Both the position numbers and the translations under genes were made by a program. Below the pieces are notes generated by a model, which ran no database searches, was not told the DNA's origin, and saw only the letters and a program-made list of their open reading frames with translations. A stretch of 11,163 nucleotides of DNA, taken from contig JAHFIK010000001.1 in the NCBI GenBank assembly GCA_023246415.1, positions 48,015 through 59,177 of the forward strand, read 5' to 3'. Shown here in pieces: positions 4,997-11,163 of the stretch. Origin of the DNA: Candidatus Uhrbacteria bacterium. Lineage in GTDB: Bacteria > Patescibacteriota > Patescibacteriia > 2-12-FULL-60-25. How positions within the stretch are numbered: the stretch's first letter is position 1; each line of letters opens with the position of its first letter.

Positions 4997-5599
4997 ATGC
5001 TCGAACACCTTTTTGGTTCACGGACACGGGTACGCCTCATTGGTCTCTTTTTAGGGCAACCGGATGAGCCGATTTTTGTTCGCGAAGTGACGCGTCGGAT
5101 CGATACGCAGATCAATGCCGTTCGTCGTGAATTGGCGAATTTGGAACGATTCGGATTGGTCATTGAAGCCGAAGATGATTCAGCGGATGCCAAGCGTCCG
5201 GGGGTGAAACGAAAATACTATAAATTGAATCATGTGTTTCCGCTCCTCCCTGAGGTTCGGTCACTCATGATGAAGGCGCATCTGCTTGTCGAACATCGGA
5301 TCGACAAGACGTTCGAGTCCATGGGGAATGTGAAGTACGCCGCGCTCATGGGGGCGTTCCTGGGGATTCAGCATGCCCCGGTCGATCTCTTCATCGTGGG
5401 GACGATTGATGCGGAGGCGTTGAAGAAGTTGGTTCAAAAAATGGAGAAGTCGATTGGATCAGAAATCAATTACACGGTCATGAATCCAACCGAGTATCAG
5501 TATCGCAAAGAGATGAGCGATAAGTTTCTCTATCAGATCATCGAAGCTCCAAAGAATGTCATCGTGAATCGCCTCGAAGACAAACCGGAACGCGTGTGA
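4997..5599 (+). CDS. Winged-helix regulator with degenerate nucleotidyltransferase domain
   Basis: The start at 4997 gives 200 residues beginning MLEHLFGSRTRVRLIGLFL; the frame is open back to an ATG at 4925, but those codons are low-quality Gly/Arg/Pro sequence and do not look coded. Residues 1-80 are an ArsR/MarR-like winged helix (REVTRRIDTQINAVRRELANLERFGLV, then a wing with KRKYYKLN). Residues about 95-195 match the nucleotidyltransferase domain often fused to such regulators: GAFLG (119-123), VDLFIVG (129-135), GSEINYTVMNPTEY, and a closing YQIIEAPKNVIV. In active members the motif is GS-x-x-x-G then D-x-D. Here Ser is Ala and the first Asp is Pro (A127-P128-V129-D130), so catalysis is unlikely and a binding role is more probable. 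The stop lies 4 nt before the TsaB-like gene, so the two are probably co-transcribed. Confidence 0.75.
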   Translation: MLEHLFGSRTRVRLIGLFLGQPDEPIFVREVTRRIDTQINAVRRELANLERFGLVIEAEDDSADAKRPGVKRKYYKLNHVFPLLPEVRSLMMKAHLLVEHRIDKTFESMGNVKYAALMGAFLGIQHAPVDLFIVGTIDAEALKKLVQKMEKSIGSEINYTVMNPTEYQYRKEMSDKFLYQIIEAPKNVIVNRLEDKPERV

Positions 5600-5603
5600 G
5601 GCC

Positions 5604-6044
5604 GTGAGCGATGGGTGTATGCGATCAAATGCACAAGCAGAATTTTTCTTCATCGATACGAGTCAACGCGGAATCGTTCGTCTTGCGCGTCTCCCGATGG
5701 ATGCTCATAAAAAAATCGTGACTCGCACCTGGGAGGGGAGGCAACAGGTCGTCCGATGCGCGGAGACCTTTTTTGGTGCGCATCTCGCGCACGCGTGCGG
5801 TATGATGGTGGTCGCCGGACCTGGCAGTTTTTCCGCTATCCGTTCCGGCGTTCTGGTCGCGAATGTGTTCAGTCGCCTGCGACATCTTCCACTGTATCAG
5901 TTCACAGTGAACGAGGCGGATGACCTTTTCGTCATCCGTGAGCGTGCGCTGAACGGGCAGTTGAAGCCCGTGTCATACGTGGCACCGATCTACGACGCAG
6001 AACCAAACATTACCGTGAAGACCGCGATGACCCCTTCGCCATGA
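5604..6044 (+). CDS. tsaB: TsaB-like protein (tRNA t6A synthesis), short form
   Basis: The 146-residue product starts at GTG, 4 nt after the preceding stop. FFFIDTSQRG (14-23) matches the N-terminal 'LAIDTS' strand of the ASKHA fold, and VVAGPGSFSAIRSGVLVANVFS (69-90) matches the family signature V-x-x-GPGSFTGLR-x-G. The ending KPVSYVAPIYDAEPNIT (121-137) resembles the usual C-terminal 'P-x-Y-x-R' end. TsaB dimerises with TsaD in the complex that adds threonylcarbamoyl to A37 of ANN-decoding tRNAs. At 146 residues it lacks much of the C-terminal domain of the usual 210-230, as in reduced genomes. Its stop overlaps the next start (ATGA at 6041-6044), indicating translational coupling with a glycosyltransferase of unrelated function. 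Confidence 0.75.
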   Translation: MSDGCMRSNAQAEFFFIDTSQRGIVRLARLPMDAHKKIVTRTWEGRQQVVRCAETFFGAHLAHACGMMVVAGPGSFSAIRSGVLVANVFSRLRHLPLYQFTVNEADDLFVIRERALNGQLKPVSYVAPIYDAEPNITVKTAMTPSP

Positions 6045-7552
6045 GTACCAACGCCCGCACACGCTTCTACGAAATTCTCCCAGGCGCACTCGTCTGGGCA
6101 ACGCTGATTGGCGCAGTCCTGTTTTCGTATCTGTATCCGCTGGCAGTGATCTGTTTTATTATCGTATTTGATATCTACTGGATGTTGCGGATTGCGTACT
6201 ACCTGCCGTTTCTGCTGTCCTCGTGGTACCGCTATCGTCGCGCGTTAGGTCGTGATTGGCATGCCGCAGCTCAGGCAATGCCGGGATACGGCGAGATTAC
6301 GCATTTGGTCATGCTCCCAACGTGGAAAGAGAGTGTTGATGTGATTCGTGGGACCATGGAGAACATGCTCGCCTGTGCCACGTCGGCGGACCGCATCATC
6401 GTCTGCCTTGGGGGCGAAGAGCGCGATGAAAAACATTTTTGGGAAAACGCGGACATCATTCGTCGTGAATATGACGGACGATTCAAGCATCTCTTTATCA
6501 CGATGCATCCGGATCCGCGGAAACGCGAAGGGGAGATTCAAGGGAAGGGAAGTAATTTGCATTGGATGGCAGAGCAGATCAAACCCGTGATCGAACAGAT
6601 GGGCATTGCTCCGGAAAAATTGATCGTCCACTCGTTCGATGTCGATACCGTTGCGCATCCACAGTACTTTGAAGCGGTCACATACGCGTATCTGTCGGAA
6701 AAAGATCCAACAAAGTGCTCCTATCAGCCGGTCGCGCTCTACAATAATAATTTGTGGGATGCGACCGCACCGGTGCGTGTGGCCATGTTTGGCACGACGT
6801 TTTGGCTCATGACAGAATTGGCGCGCCCGGAGCACATGATGACGTTCTCCTCGCATTCGATGAGCTGGCGGATGTTGCTCGACGTCGGATTTTGGCAGAA
6901 AGATATTGTGTCGGAAGATTCGCGGATCTTTCTTCAGGGGCTGGTACGATATCACGGTCAGTACCACGTGGTTCCGATTTATCTGCCGGTGTCGATGGAT
7001 TCGATCGCGGATTCGTACATCGGTTCAATCAAACAGCTGTATCTTCAAATGCGTCGTTGGGCATGGGGTGTGGAGAACTACCCCTACATGGCGAACGCCT
7101 TTCGCGTCGATCGCCAAATGCCATTGGGGGTGAAATGGATCTATACCTTCAAGCAGCTGGAAGGGATGTATACCTGGGCGACCGCGCCACTTCTGATCAC
7201 GATTTTAGGGAAGCTTCCATTCTGGCTTGCGCCGGAAGCGTATCGTTCGTTCGCCTTGTTTCAGAACACGCCATTTACGCTTGAACGGTTAATGCAATAT
7301 TCGCTTGTCGGCGCGTTCGTCTCTGCGGGGTTGGCGCTGACGTTGTTGCCACCCCGTCCTGCACACGTCCCACGTCGGAATGCCATCGCGGTCTGGTTGC
7401 TCCAGTGGTTGCTGCTTCCCGTAACCTTTATCGTGTTCGGGAGTATTCCGGCGATTGATGCGCAAACGCGTCAGATGCTCGGCGGTCGATTCCGACTCGG
7501 ATTTAATGTGACGGCCAAGAAGCGAAAGGTTCCGTTGCCGGTGGTGTCCTGA
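6041..7552 (+). CDS. Membrane glycosyltransferase, family 2, processive-like
   Basis: This 503-residue integral membrane protein has a GT-A domain on the cytoplasmic side. Two hydrophobic helices (about 14-35 and 37-60) lead into the catalytic domain, which starts near HLVMLPTWKE (about 88-97). The metal-binding DxD is DVDT (200-203), the acceptor/base motif is SEDSR (291-295) and QMRRW (336-340) is the Q-x-x-R-W motif of processive GT2 enzymes. Three or four further helices follow (about 365-395, 425-445, 450-475). Such enzymes add or polymerise sugars from nucleotide-sugar donors for export of a surface glycan. The sugar and acceptor cannot be told from the sequence. The start ATG overlaps the tsaB stop. 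Downstream genes encode two more glycosyltransferases and a DUF4012 protein, which supports a cell-surface polysaccharide role. Confidence 0.85.
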   Translation: MSTNARTRFYEILPGALVWATLIGAVLFSYLYPLAVICFIIVFDIYWMLRIAYYLPFLLSSWYRYRRALGRDWHAAAQAMPGYGEITHLVMLPTWKESVDVIRGTMENMLACATSADRIIVCLGGEERDEKHFWENADIIRREYDGRFKHLFITMHPDPRKREGEIQGKGSNLHWMAEQIKPVIEQMGIAPEKLIVHSFDVDTVAHPQYFEAVTYAYLSEKDPTKCSYQPVALYNNNLWDATAPVRVAMFGTTFWLMTELARPEHMMTFSSHSMSWRMLLDVGFWQKDIVSEDSRIFLQGLVRYHGQYHVVPIYLPVSMDSIADSYIGSIKQLYLQMRRWAWGVENYPYMANAFRVDRQMPLGVKWIYTFKQLEGMYTWATAPLLITILGKLPFWLAPEAYRSFALFQNTPFTLERLMQYSLVGAFVSAGLALTLLPPRPAHVPRRNAIAVWLLQWLLLPVTFIVFGSIPAIDAQTRQMLGGRFRLGFNVTAKKRKVPLPVVS

Positions 7553-7595
7553 GATGAACAGGGGACGGATTTACGAGCGGATGCATTCATGAGAA

Positions 7596-7614
7596 AAGGA
7601 GTCTGTGAATGTGA
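7596..7614 (+). promoter_or_regulatory. Shine-Dalgarno followed by a start-stop (ATG TGA)
   Basis: AAGGAG (7596-7601) is spaced 7 nt from an ATG (7609-7611) that is at once followed by TGA (7612-7614). The real glycosyltransferase start at 7636 lies 22 nt further on, with no Shine-Dalgarno of its own. Ribosomes could bind here and reinitiate at 7636. This may be chance. Confidence 0.25.
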
Positions 7615-7635
7615 TCATCGTCATCTGTCGATCGT

Positions 7636-8688
7636 ATGGACGCCGCAAAGCAACTCGTTATCAATATCGTGACCTGGAATTCCGCCAGGTTTCTTCCACG
7701 TATCTTTGAGTCGCTTGATGCGCAAACATCAAAGGCATTTACCGTGACGGTGATCGATAATGGGTCGACGGACGGGACCGTGGCGTGGTTGGAAGCGAAT
7801 CGATCGGATGTGACCGTCCTGCGGAATCGGAAAAATTTTGGATTTTCCCGCGCGCACAATCAGGGGATTTCGCTCGCGCGATCACGATGGGAATCTGTGG
7901 GGGATTTGGAGAAGAAGTATATTTTTATTTTGAATCCAGATACGTTTTTGCATGAGCGGTGTGTCGAAGAAGTGATTGCGTATATGGACGCCCATCCGGA
8001 TGTGGAAATTGCCGGTCCGAAATTATTGCGCGCCTTCCGTATTGCGGATCGAGAAGATGGGAGTGCGGATTATGAACAGACAAATATCATCGATAGTACA
8101 GGCATTTCGATTTTAAAATCACGCAAGTTCGTTGATCGCGGTGCGGGAGAGGAAGATCATGGCCAGTACGACGGCGTTGAACCGTTCGGAATTTCCGGGG
8201 CAGCGCTCGTGCTCCGCGCGTCCGCGATTCCACTGGTCGCAGAACATGACGCGGTCGTGTTTGATGAAGAGATCTTTGCGTATAAAGAAGATGCGGATTT
8301 GGCGTGGCGGCTGCGTCTGTTTGGCGGGAAAGCGGCACTGATCGTGCCAGCGATCGTGTGGCATCAGCGACTGGCGAAAGCCTCCAAGAGCAACGGTCCG
8401 ATCGGACTTGTTTCGAGCCAGTTCGGACGGTCGTCGTTCGTGAACATGCTCTCACGACGCAATAAAATGTGGATGGAGTGGAAGAATGATGATTGGTCGT
8501 CGCGCCTGATGCATCTTCCGTGGCGAATCTTTGACCTCTTCATTCGCGCGATATCGCTCATCTTCCCTGCGCAACTCAAAGGAGCCATTCAGGCCTGGGT
8601 TGGATTGCCAATGATCTTGAAGAAGCGCAAAGAGGTCGCCGCGCGCCGCAAACTCTCTGTCGAGGCAATGCGGAAGTGGTTCGTGTAG
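7636..8688 (+). CDS. Glycosyltransferase, family 2 (rhamnosyltransferase/WbbL-like)
   Basis: The 350-residue product has a GT-A fold and no clear membrane segment apart from a hydrophobic C-terminal stretch (about 295-315). It begins LVINIVTWNSARFLPRIFESL, the usual first strand and helix. Next come VIDNGSTDGT (39-48), the nucleotide-sugar binding turn, and NFGFSRAHNQGI (67-78). The metal-binding DxD equivalent is ILNPDT (98-103), the catalytic-acid region is FAYKEDADLAWR (214-225, E218-D219), and a late VWHQ (241-244) is typical. Members transfer rhamnose or other sugars from dTDP or UDP donors to lipid-linked glycans. The frame is closed by stops just upstream (7606, 7612), so ATG 7636 is the first possible ATG. 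It follows the membrane GT2 by 83 bp in the same direction. Donor and acceptor are unknown. Confidence 0.88.
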   Translation: MDAAKQLVINIVTWNSARFLPRIFESLDAQTSKAFTVTVIDNGSTDGTVAWLEANRSDVTVLRNRKNFGFSRAHNQGISLARSRWESVGDLEKKYIFILNPDTFLHERCVEEVIAYMDAHPDVEIAGPKLLRAFRIADREDGSADYEQTNIIDSTGISILKSRKFVDRGAGEEDHGQYDGVEPFGISGAALVLRASAIPLVAEHDAVVFDEEIFAYKEDADLAWRLRLFGGKAALIVPAIVWHQRLAKASKSNGPIGLVSSQFGRSSFVNMLSRRNKMWMEWKNDDWSSRLMHLPWRIFDLFIRAISLIFPAQLKGAIQAWVGLPMILKKRKEVAARRKLSVEAMRKWFV

Positions 8689-8780
8689 AGGCGTGTCGAG
8701 TGTTGGGGATATCGTTCAGAGACGTTCCCTCTCAGAATCGAAGAAATCCCTTTAAATCGGACGAAAATAACGTCAGAGGC

Positions 8781-8809
8781 TTGATTTTTTCGATGATTTG
8801 GGGTACAAC
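8781..8809 (+). promoter_or_regulatory. Possible promoter for the 8926 gene
   Basis: TTGATT (8781-8786) and TACAAC (8804-8809) are separated by 17 bp and match four to five of six consensus positions each. A transcript from here would start near 8816 and carry the heptamer array at 8821-8881 in its leader. The rest of the 237-bp gap (8689-8780) shows no gene or clear terminator. Confidence 0.45.
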
Positions 8810-8820
8810 CGCGCCTGTTG

Positions 8821-8881
8821 GCTTTTGGCGAGAGATTCTTGAAGCGGCTCCACGCCGATCGCTAAACGCTCATCGTCAATC
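8821..8881. repeat. Degenerate heptamer array (GCCGATC/GCTAAAC type)
   Basis: The right part (8854-8881) reads as 7-bp units GCCGATC, GCTAAAC, GCTCATC and GTCAATC. The left part begins GCTTTTGGCG, roughly inverted in composition. GCCGAT followed by GCTAAACGC is shared with the array before rplL (2199-2214), so both probably belong to one family. The pattern is weaker than at the other sites. Confidence 0.45.
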
Positions 8882-8925
8882 TCCAGATGTTAATCAAATA
8901 GATTGATGTTCCGCTGCTATCATTC

Positions 8926-9735
8926 ATGATTGAATCTCCTAAGGTTTCCTTCGTAACCGTCGCCTACAAAACGCCGCATTTGATTCGATTGCTGTTAAAA
9001 GGTGTTGAGGCGGCGAAGTTTGCGTTTCCATTCGAATACATCCTCGTGGATAACGGCGGCGATGGGACGGCGGCCATGGTGCGTGAGCGATTCCCATGGG
9101 TCACGGTCATTGAACCAGGAGAGAATCTTGGATTCGCAAAAGGAAATAATCTCGGCATCCATCAGGCGAGCGGGGAGTATGTGATGCTGACGAATCCGGA
9201 TCTCACGATCTTTCCGGGAGAAATGGAAAAATTGGTCGCCTTTGCCGAAGCGAATCCAGACGCCGGGCTTGTCGGTCCGCGCCTTGAGCATCCGAACGGT
9301 GAACGCCAGGTCACCTGTACGCGTTTTCCGCACATCGCCATCCCGGCATTCCGCAGGACGTTTCTCGGTAAGATGCCGTTTGGAAAGAGGATTGTCGCAT
9401 CGCATCTCATGGAAGATGTGGATCACACGCAGTCGCATGATGCGGATGTCCTCTACGGGGCCGCGATTTTGGCGCGTCGACACGTATTAGCGGAGATTGG
9501 ACATTTCGACGAGCGGTTTTTCATGTATTATGAGGATGTGGATTTGTGTCGACGCGCATGGGAAAAAGGATGGCGCGTCGTGTATGCGCCGGTGGCGCGC
9601 TTTGCGCACTATCACGCGCGTGAGAGTATGATTGCGAATCCGCTCGAGCTCTTCACAAAGCCGACAACGCGGTATCATATCGCGAGCAGCATACGGTATC
9701 ATCTCAAGTATCGAGGAGTCCCGTTGCCGCGGTAG
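8926..9735 (+). CDS. Glycosyltransferase, family 2 (rhamnosyltransferase/WbbL-like)
   Basis: The 269-residue soluble GT-A enzyme has motifs in the expected order: VSFVTVAYKTPHLIRLLL (7-24), the donor-binding turn ILVDNGGDGT (39-48), ENLGFAKGNNLGI (66-78), the metal site LTNPDLTI (88-95), GLVGPRLEHPNG (114-125), the acceptor-side segment VLYGAAILARR (175-185), and MYYEDVDLCRRA (200-211) with E203-D204 as the likely catalytic pair, followed by FAHYH. The length is at the short end of the family. It resembles rhamnosyltransferases such as WbbL, which build polysaccharide linkers, but the sugar is not fixed by the sequence. It is the third glycosyltransferase in the run and precedes the DUF4012 gene. 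ATG 8926 has no Shine-Dalgarno; TATCAT at 8918-8923 is too close to serve as an obvious -10 box unless the mRNA is leaderless. Confidence 0.9.
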   Translation: MIESPKVSFVTVAYKTPHLIRLLLKGVEAAKFAFPFEYILVDNGGDGTAAMVRERFPWVTVIEPGENLGFAKGNNLGIHQASGEYVMLTNPDLTIFPGEMEKLVAFAEANPDAGLVGPRLEHPNGERQVTCTRFPHIAIPAFRRTFLGKMPFGKRIVASHLMEDVDHTQSHDADVLYGAAILARRHVLAEIGHFDERFFMYYEDVDLCRRAWEKGWRVVYAPVARFAHYHARESMIANPLELFTKPTTRYHIASSIRYHLKYRGVPLPR

Positions 9736-9750
9736 TGAGAAATAGGTGTA

Positions 9751-9806
9751 TTTGCGAATTGACGGATTAATGAATTCGTAAATGCGGAAATTCGCAAATC
9801 CGTAAA
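9751..9806. repeat. Octamer array forming an imperfect palindrome
   Basis: Seven 8-bp units run TTTGCGAA, TTGACGGA, TTAATGAA, TTCGTAAA, TGCGGAAA, TTCGCAAA, TCCGTAAA. The first three are imperfect reverse complements of units four to six in reverse order (19 of 24 positions; the outermost pair TTTGCGAA/TTCGCAAA is exact). It fills most of the 84-bp gap between the glycosyltransferase and the DUF4012 gene, where no conventional terminator is seen. Confidence 0.75.
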
Positions 9807-9819
9807 TTCACAGAGGGGC

Positions 9820-11163
9820 ATGCCATTTACACACAATCCAAAACCGAACTTTTTGACGTGTCCGGGCGTTCCAGAACTGGAGCCTCCGAAAAAGGAGACG
9901 TCTTCTTCGGTTTCGGGGAAGGAGGCGTCGCACGTTGCGAGTCGAGAGTCAAGAGTGAAGAATGAAGGACGGGGGCGTTTTGGGATGCGTCCGGTCGTGG
10001 ATTCGAAAAAGGGGACCGCGGCGGGTCCGGTCGCGAACACGGCGAACGCACCGACGCCGCTTGAGAAATCAATGGCGCTTCATTCGTCGAAGAGTGCGTA
10101 TGGGATGAATGCAGCGATCGCACGTCGTCCAAAGCGCCGACATCGGTGGGTGCTGTGGTCGATCCTTGCGATCCTTGCGGTGGTCCTTACGCTGACCGTG
10201 CCAGCTGCGATGTCGCTTGCCCGCGCGGCTTCGTCTGCGTATACCGCGAAAGCTGCGGTTGGGCGCATGATGGTGGCATTTAAGAATCGTGATTTTGATA
10301 CCGCAGGGACGGAATTGGAGACCGCGAAGACATCGCTTGGCGCGGCGCATGATGGATTGATGGGTGTTGGATTTTGGCGGAATACGCCCTACGTCGGATC
10401 GCGCTTGCGAGCGCTTGAGGATGCCTCGGAAGCTGGGCGTGAAACGCTCGACGGCGTGAGTCCGCTCATCGAGGTGGCGCGCGATATCGTGAACATTGTG
10501 AGCGGATCAACATTCTCTGATGACACGAGCGTTCACGTGGATCCGAATCGGTCCTTTGCGGATCTGTCGGCAGATGAAAAGCGGGCCATTCTTGCGCGGA
10601 TTGCACGGGCCATCCCGGAGATGCATGCCGCGCAGGCAAAGATTGATATCGCGCTTGATCGCTGGAATCAGATTCCACAGAACGATCTCATTGCTCCGCT
10701 CCGTGCCTCGCTTGCGCCGGTCGCGGAAAATCTTCCAAAGTTGAAACAGACGTTGGATGAAGCGGTGCCATTATTGGAAGTCTCGCTTCCGCTCGCAGGA
10801 TATCCCTCAGAATCCGATTTTCTCATCTTCTTGCAGAATACGGATGAGATTCGCGCCACGGGCGGTTTTATTGGAACCGTCGGGACGTTGAATGTGGATG
10901 CCGGGAATGTCAAAACGTTCTCATTCGACGATATCTATAACATCGACAATCCCGCCTCGAGCACCTGGAATGAAAAGGGGCCGTCGTTTATGACGGCGCG
11001 GATGAACATGCCGAAGTTGTTTTTGCGCGACGCGAACTATACGCCGGACTACACGGTCTCCGCAGAACGACTCATTGATTTTTACGTTCGTGAAGTTGAG
11101 GCCGGAACCGGGAAGCGTCCGCAGATTCCGACAGGAGCGATCGCGCTCAACCCCGCCGTCTTT
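9820..11163 (+). CDS. DUF4012 membrane protein (partial, 3' end outside window)
   Basis: The open frame from ATG 9820 runs off the right edge after 448 codons. A basic, low-complexity cytoplasmic N-terminus (1-109) precedes one membrane helix (about 110-130, WVLWSILAILAVVLTLTVP). The external part has a helical region (about 135-320) and then the hallmark of DUF4012, DFLIFLQNTDEIRATGGFIG (333-352), followed by strands and FDDIYNIDNP. The function of DUF4012 is not established; it is common in CPR and Gram-positive bacteria near polysaccharide and envelope genes. Here it follows three glycosyltransferases, which supports an envelope role. TGA at 9760 closes the frame upstream, so 9820 is the earliest ATG. 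A GAGGGG sits almost against it, too close for a normal Shine-Dalgarno. Residues 40-51 are encoded by a heptamer array. Confidence 0.88.
   Translation, partial: MPFTHNPKPNFLTCPGVPELEPPKKETSSSVSGKEASHVASRESRVKNEGRGRFGMRPVVDSKKGTAAGPVANTANAPTPLEKSMALHSSKSAYGMNAAIARRPKRRHRWVLWSILAILAVVLTLTVPAAMSLARAASSAYTAKAAVGRMMVAFKNRDFDTAGTELETAKTSLGAAHDGLMGVGFWRNTPYVGSRLRALEDASEAGRETLDGVSPLIEVARDIVNIVSGSTFSDDTSVHVDPNRSFADLSADEKRAILARIARAIPEMHAAQAKIDIALDRWNQIPQNDLIAPLRASLAPVAENLPKLKQTLDEAVPLLEVSLPLAGYPSESDFLIFLQNTDEIRATGGFIGTVGTLNVDAGNVKTFSFDDIYNIDNPASSTWNEKGPSFMTARMNMPKLFLRDANYTPDYTVSAERLIDFYVREVEAGTGKRPQIPTGAIALNPAVF
9937..9971. repeat. Heptamer array inside the DUF4012 coding region
   Basis: Five 7-bp units are read as GCGAGTC, GAGAGTC, AAGAGTG, AAGAATG, AAGGACG. 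Because 7 is not a multiple of 3, each unit is translated in a new phase, giving residues 40-51 (ASRESRVKNEGR) with no protein repeat. The array stays in frame (35 bp sit in an uninterrupted ORF) and lies in the disordered N-terminal region. Its unit length is the same as in the intergenic arrays. Confidence 0.55.

Noticed and set aside
6245..6967. A 240-codon reverse-strand frame inside the membrane glycosyltransferase gene.
   Set aside because: The + strand product has all GT2 motifs in order; the reverse frame has none and is rich in unrelated His/Arg/Cys.
7589..7672. A 27-codon ORF with closely spaced Cys and His residues overlapping the start of the glycosyltransferase.
   Set aside because: No convincing ribosome site and most of it overlaps a real gene in another frame; the Cys/His pattern is probably chance.
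97..9971. A CRISPR array reading of the short repeats.
   Set aside because: Units are 7-8 bp and directly abutting, with no 25-40 bp repeats, no spacers and no cas genes.

Overview
The window suggests a Candidate Phyla Radiation (Patescibacteria) bacterium with a moderate-to-high GC genome and the standard genetic code (TAA, TAG and TGA all act as stops). The grounds are a DUF4012 membrane protein, a very short TsaB-like protein, an rplJ-rplL pair detached from the usual rplK-rplA and rpoB-rpoC neighbours, several small GT2 glycosyltransferases, and many starts without a Shine-Dalgarno sequence. This placement is an inference from gene content; no phylogeny was run.

Layout. Positions 1-96 are the 3' end of a probable UMP kinase gene (pyrH). 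A non-coding stretch follows with an octamer repeat and a candidate type III hammerhead ribozyme (137-200). Next comes a canonical sigma-70-type promoter driving an unrecognised membrane-anchored, cysteine-containing protein (373-987). Positions 1114-2627 are the ribosomal stalk unit: a promoter, a long structured leader with a kink-turn-like internal loop and an intrinsic terminator (a probable L10-type attenuator), rplJ with a long Ala/Pro/Glu tail, and rplL with a strong terminator. The reverse-strand gene 2768-4879 converges on this unit and encodes a PP2C-like / single-TM / beta-propeller protein. Transcribed divergently from it is a run of + strand genes: a winged-helix regulator fused to a degenerate nucleotidyltransferase domain, a TsaB-like protein, a processive-type membrane GT2, two soluble GT2 enzymes of the rhamnosyltransferase/WbbL type, and a DUF4012 protein cut off by the window end. 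The last four point to surface polysaccharide assembly.

The most unusual feature is not a gene. Nearly every larger intergenic gap holds a short array of 7- or 8-bp tandem units: 97-128, 1055-1087, 1361-1434, 2161-2219, 2693-2760, 8821-8881 and 9751-9806. A similar array lies inside the DUF4012 coding region (9937-9971). Unit sequences differ between sites, but two sites share the same design of four heptamers, a short loop, and four inverted heptamers (28-bp arms, 26/28 and 27/28 matches). The copy in front of rplJ is flanked by a perfect 7-8 bp direct repeat that looks like a target-site duplication. Together with the hammerhead candidate, these repeats are the best leads for something undescribed.
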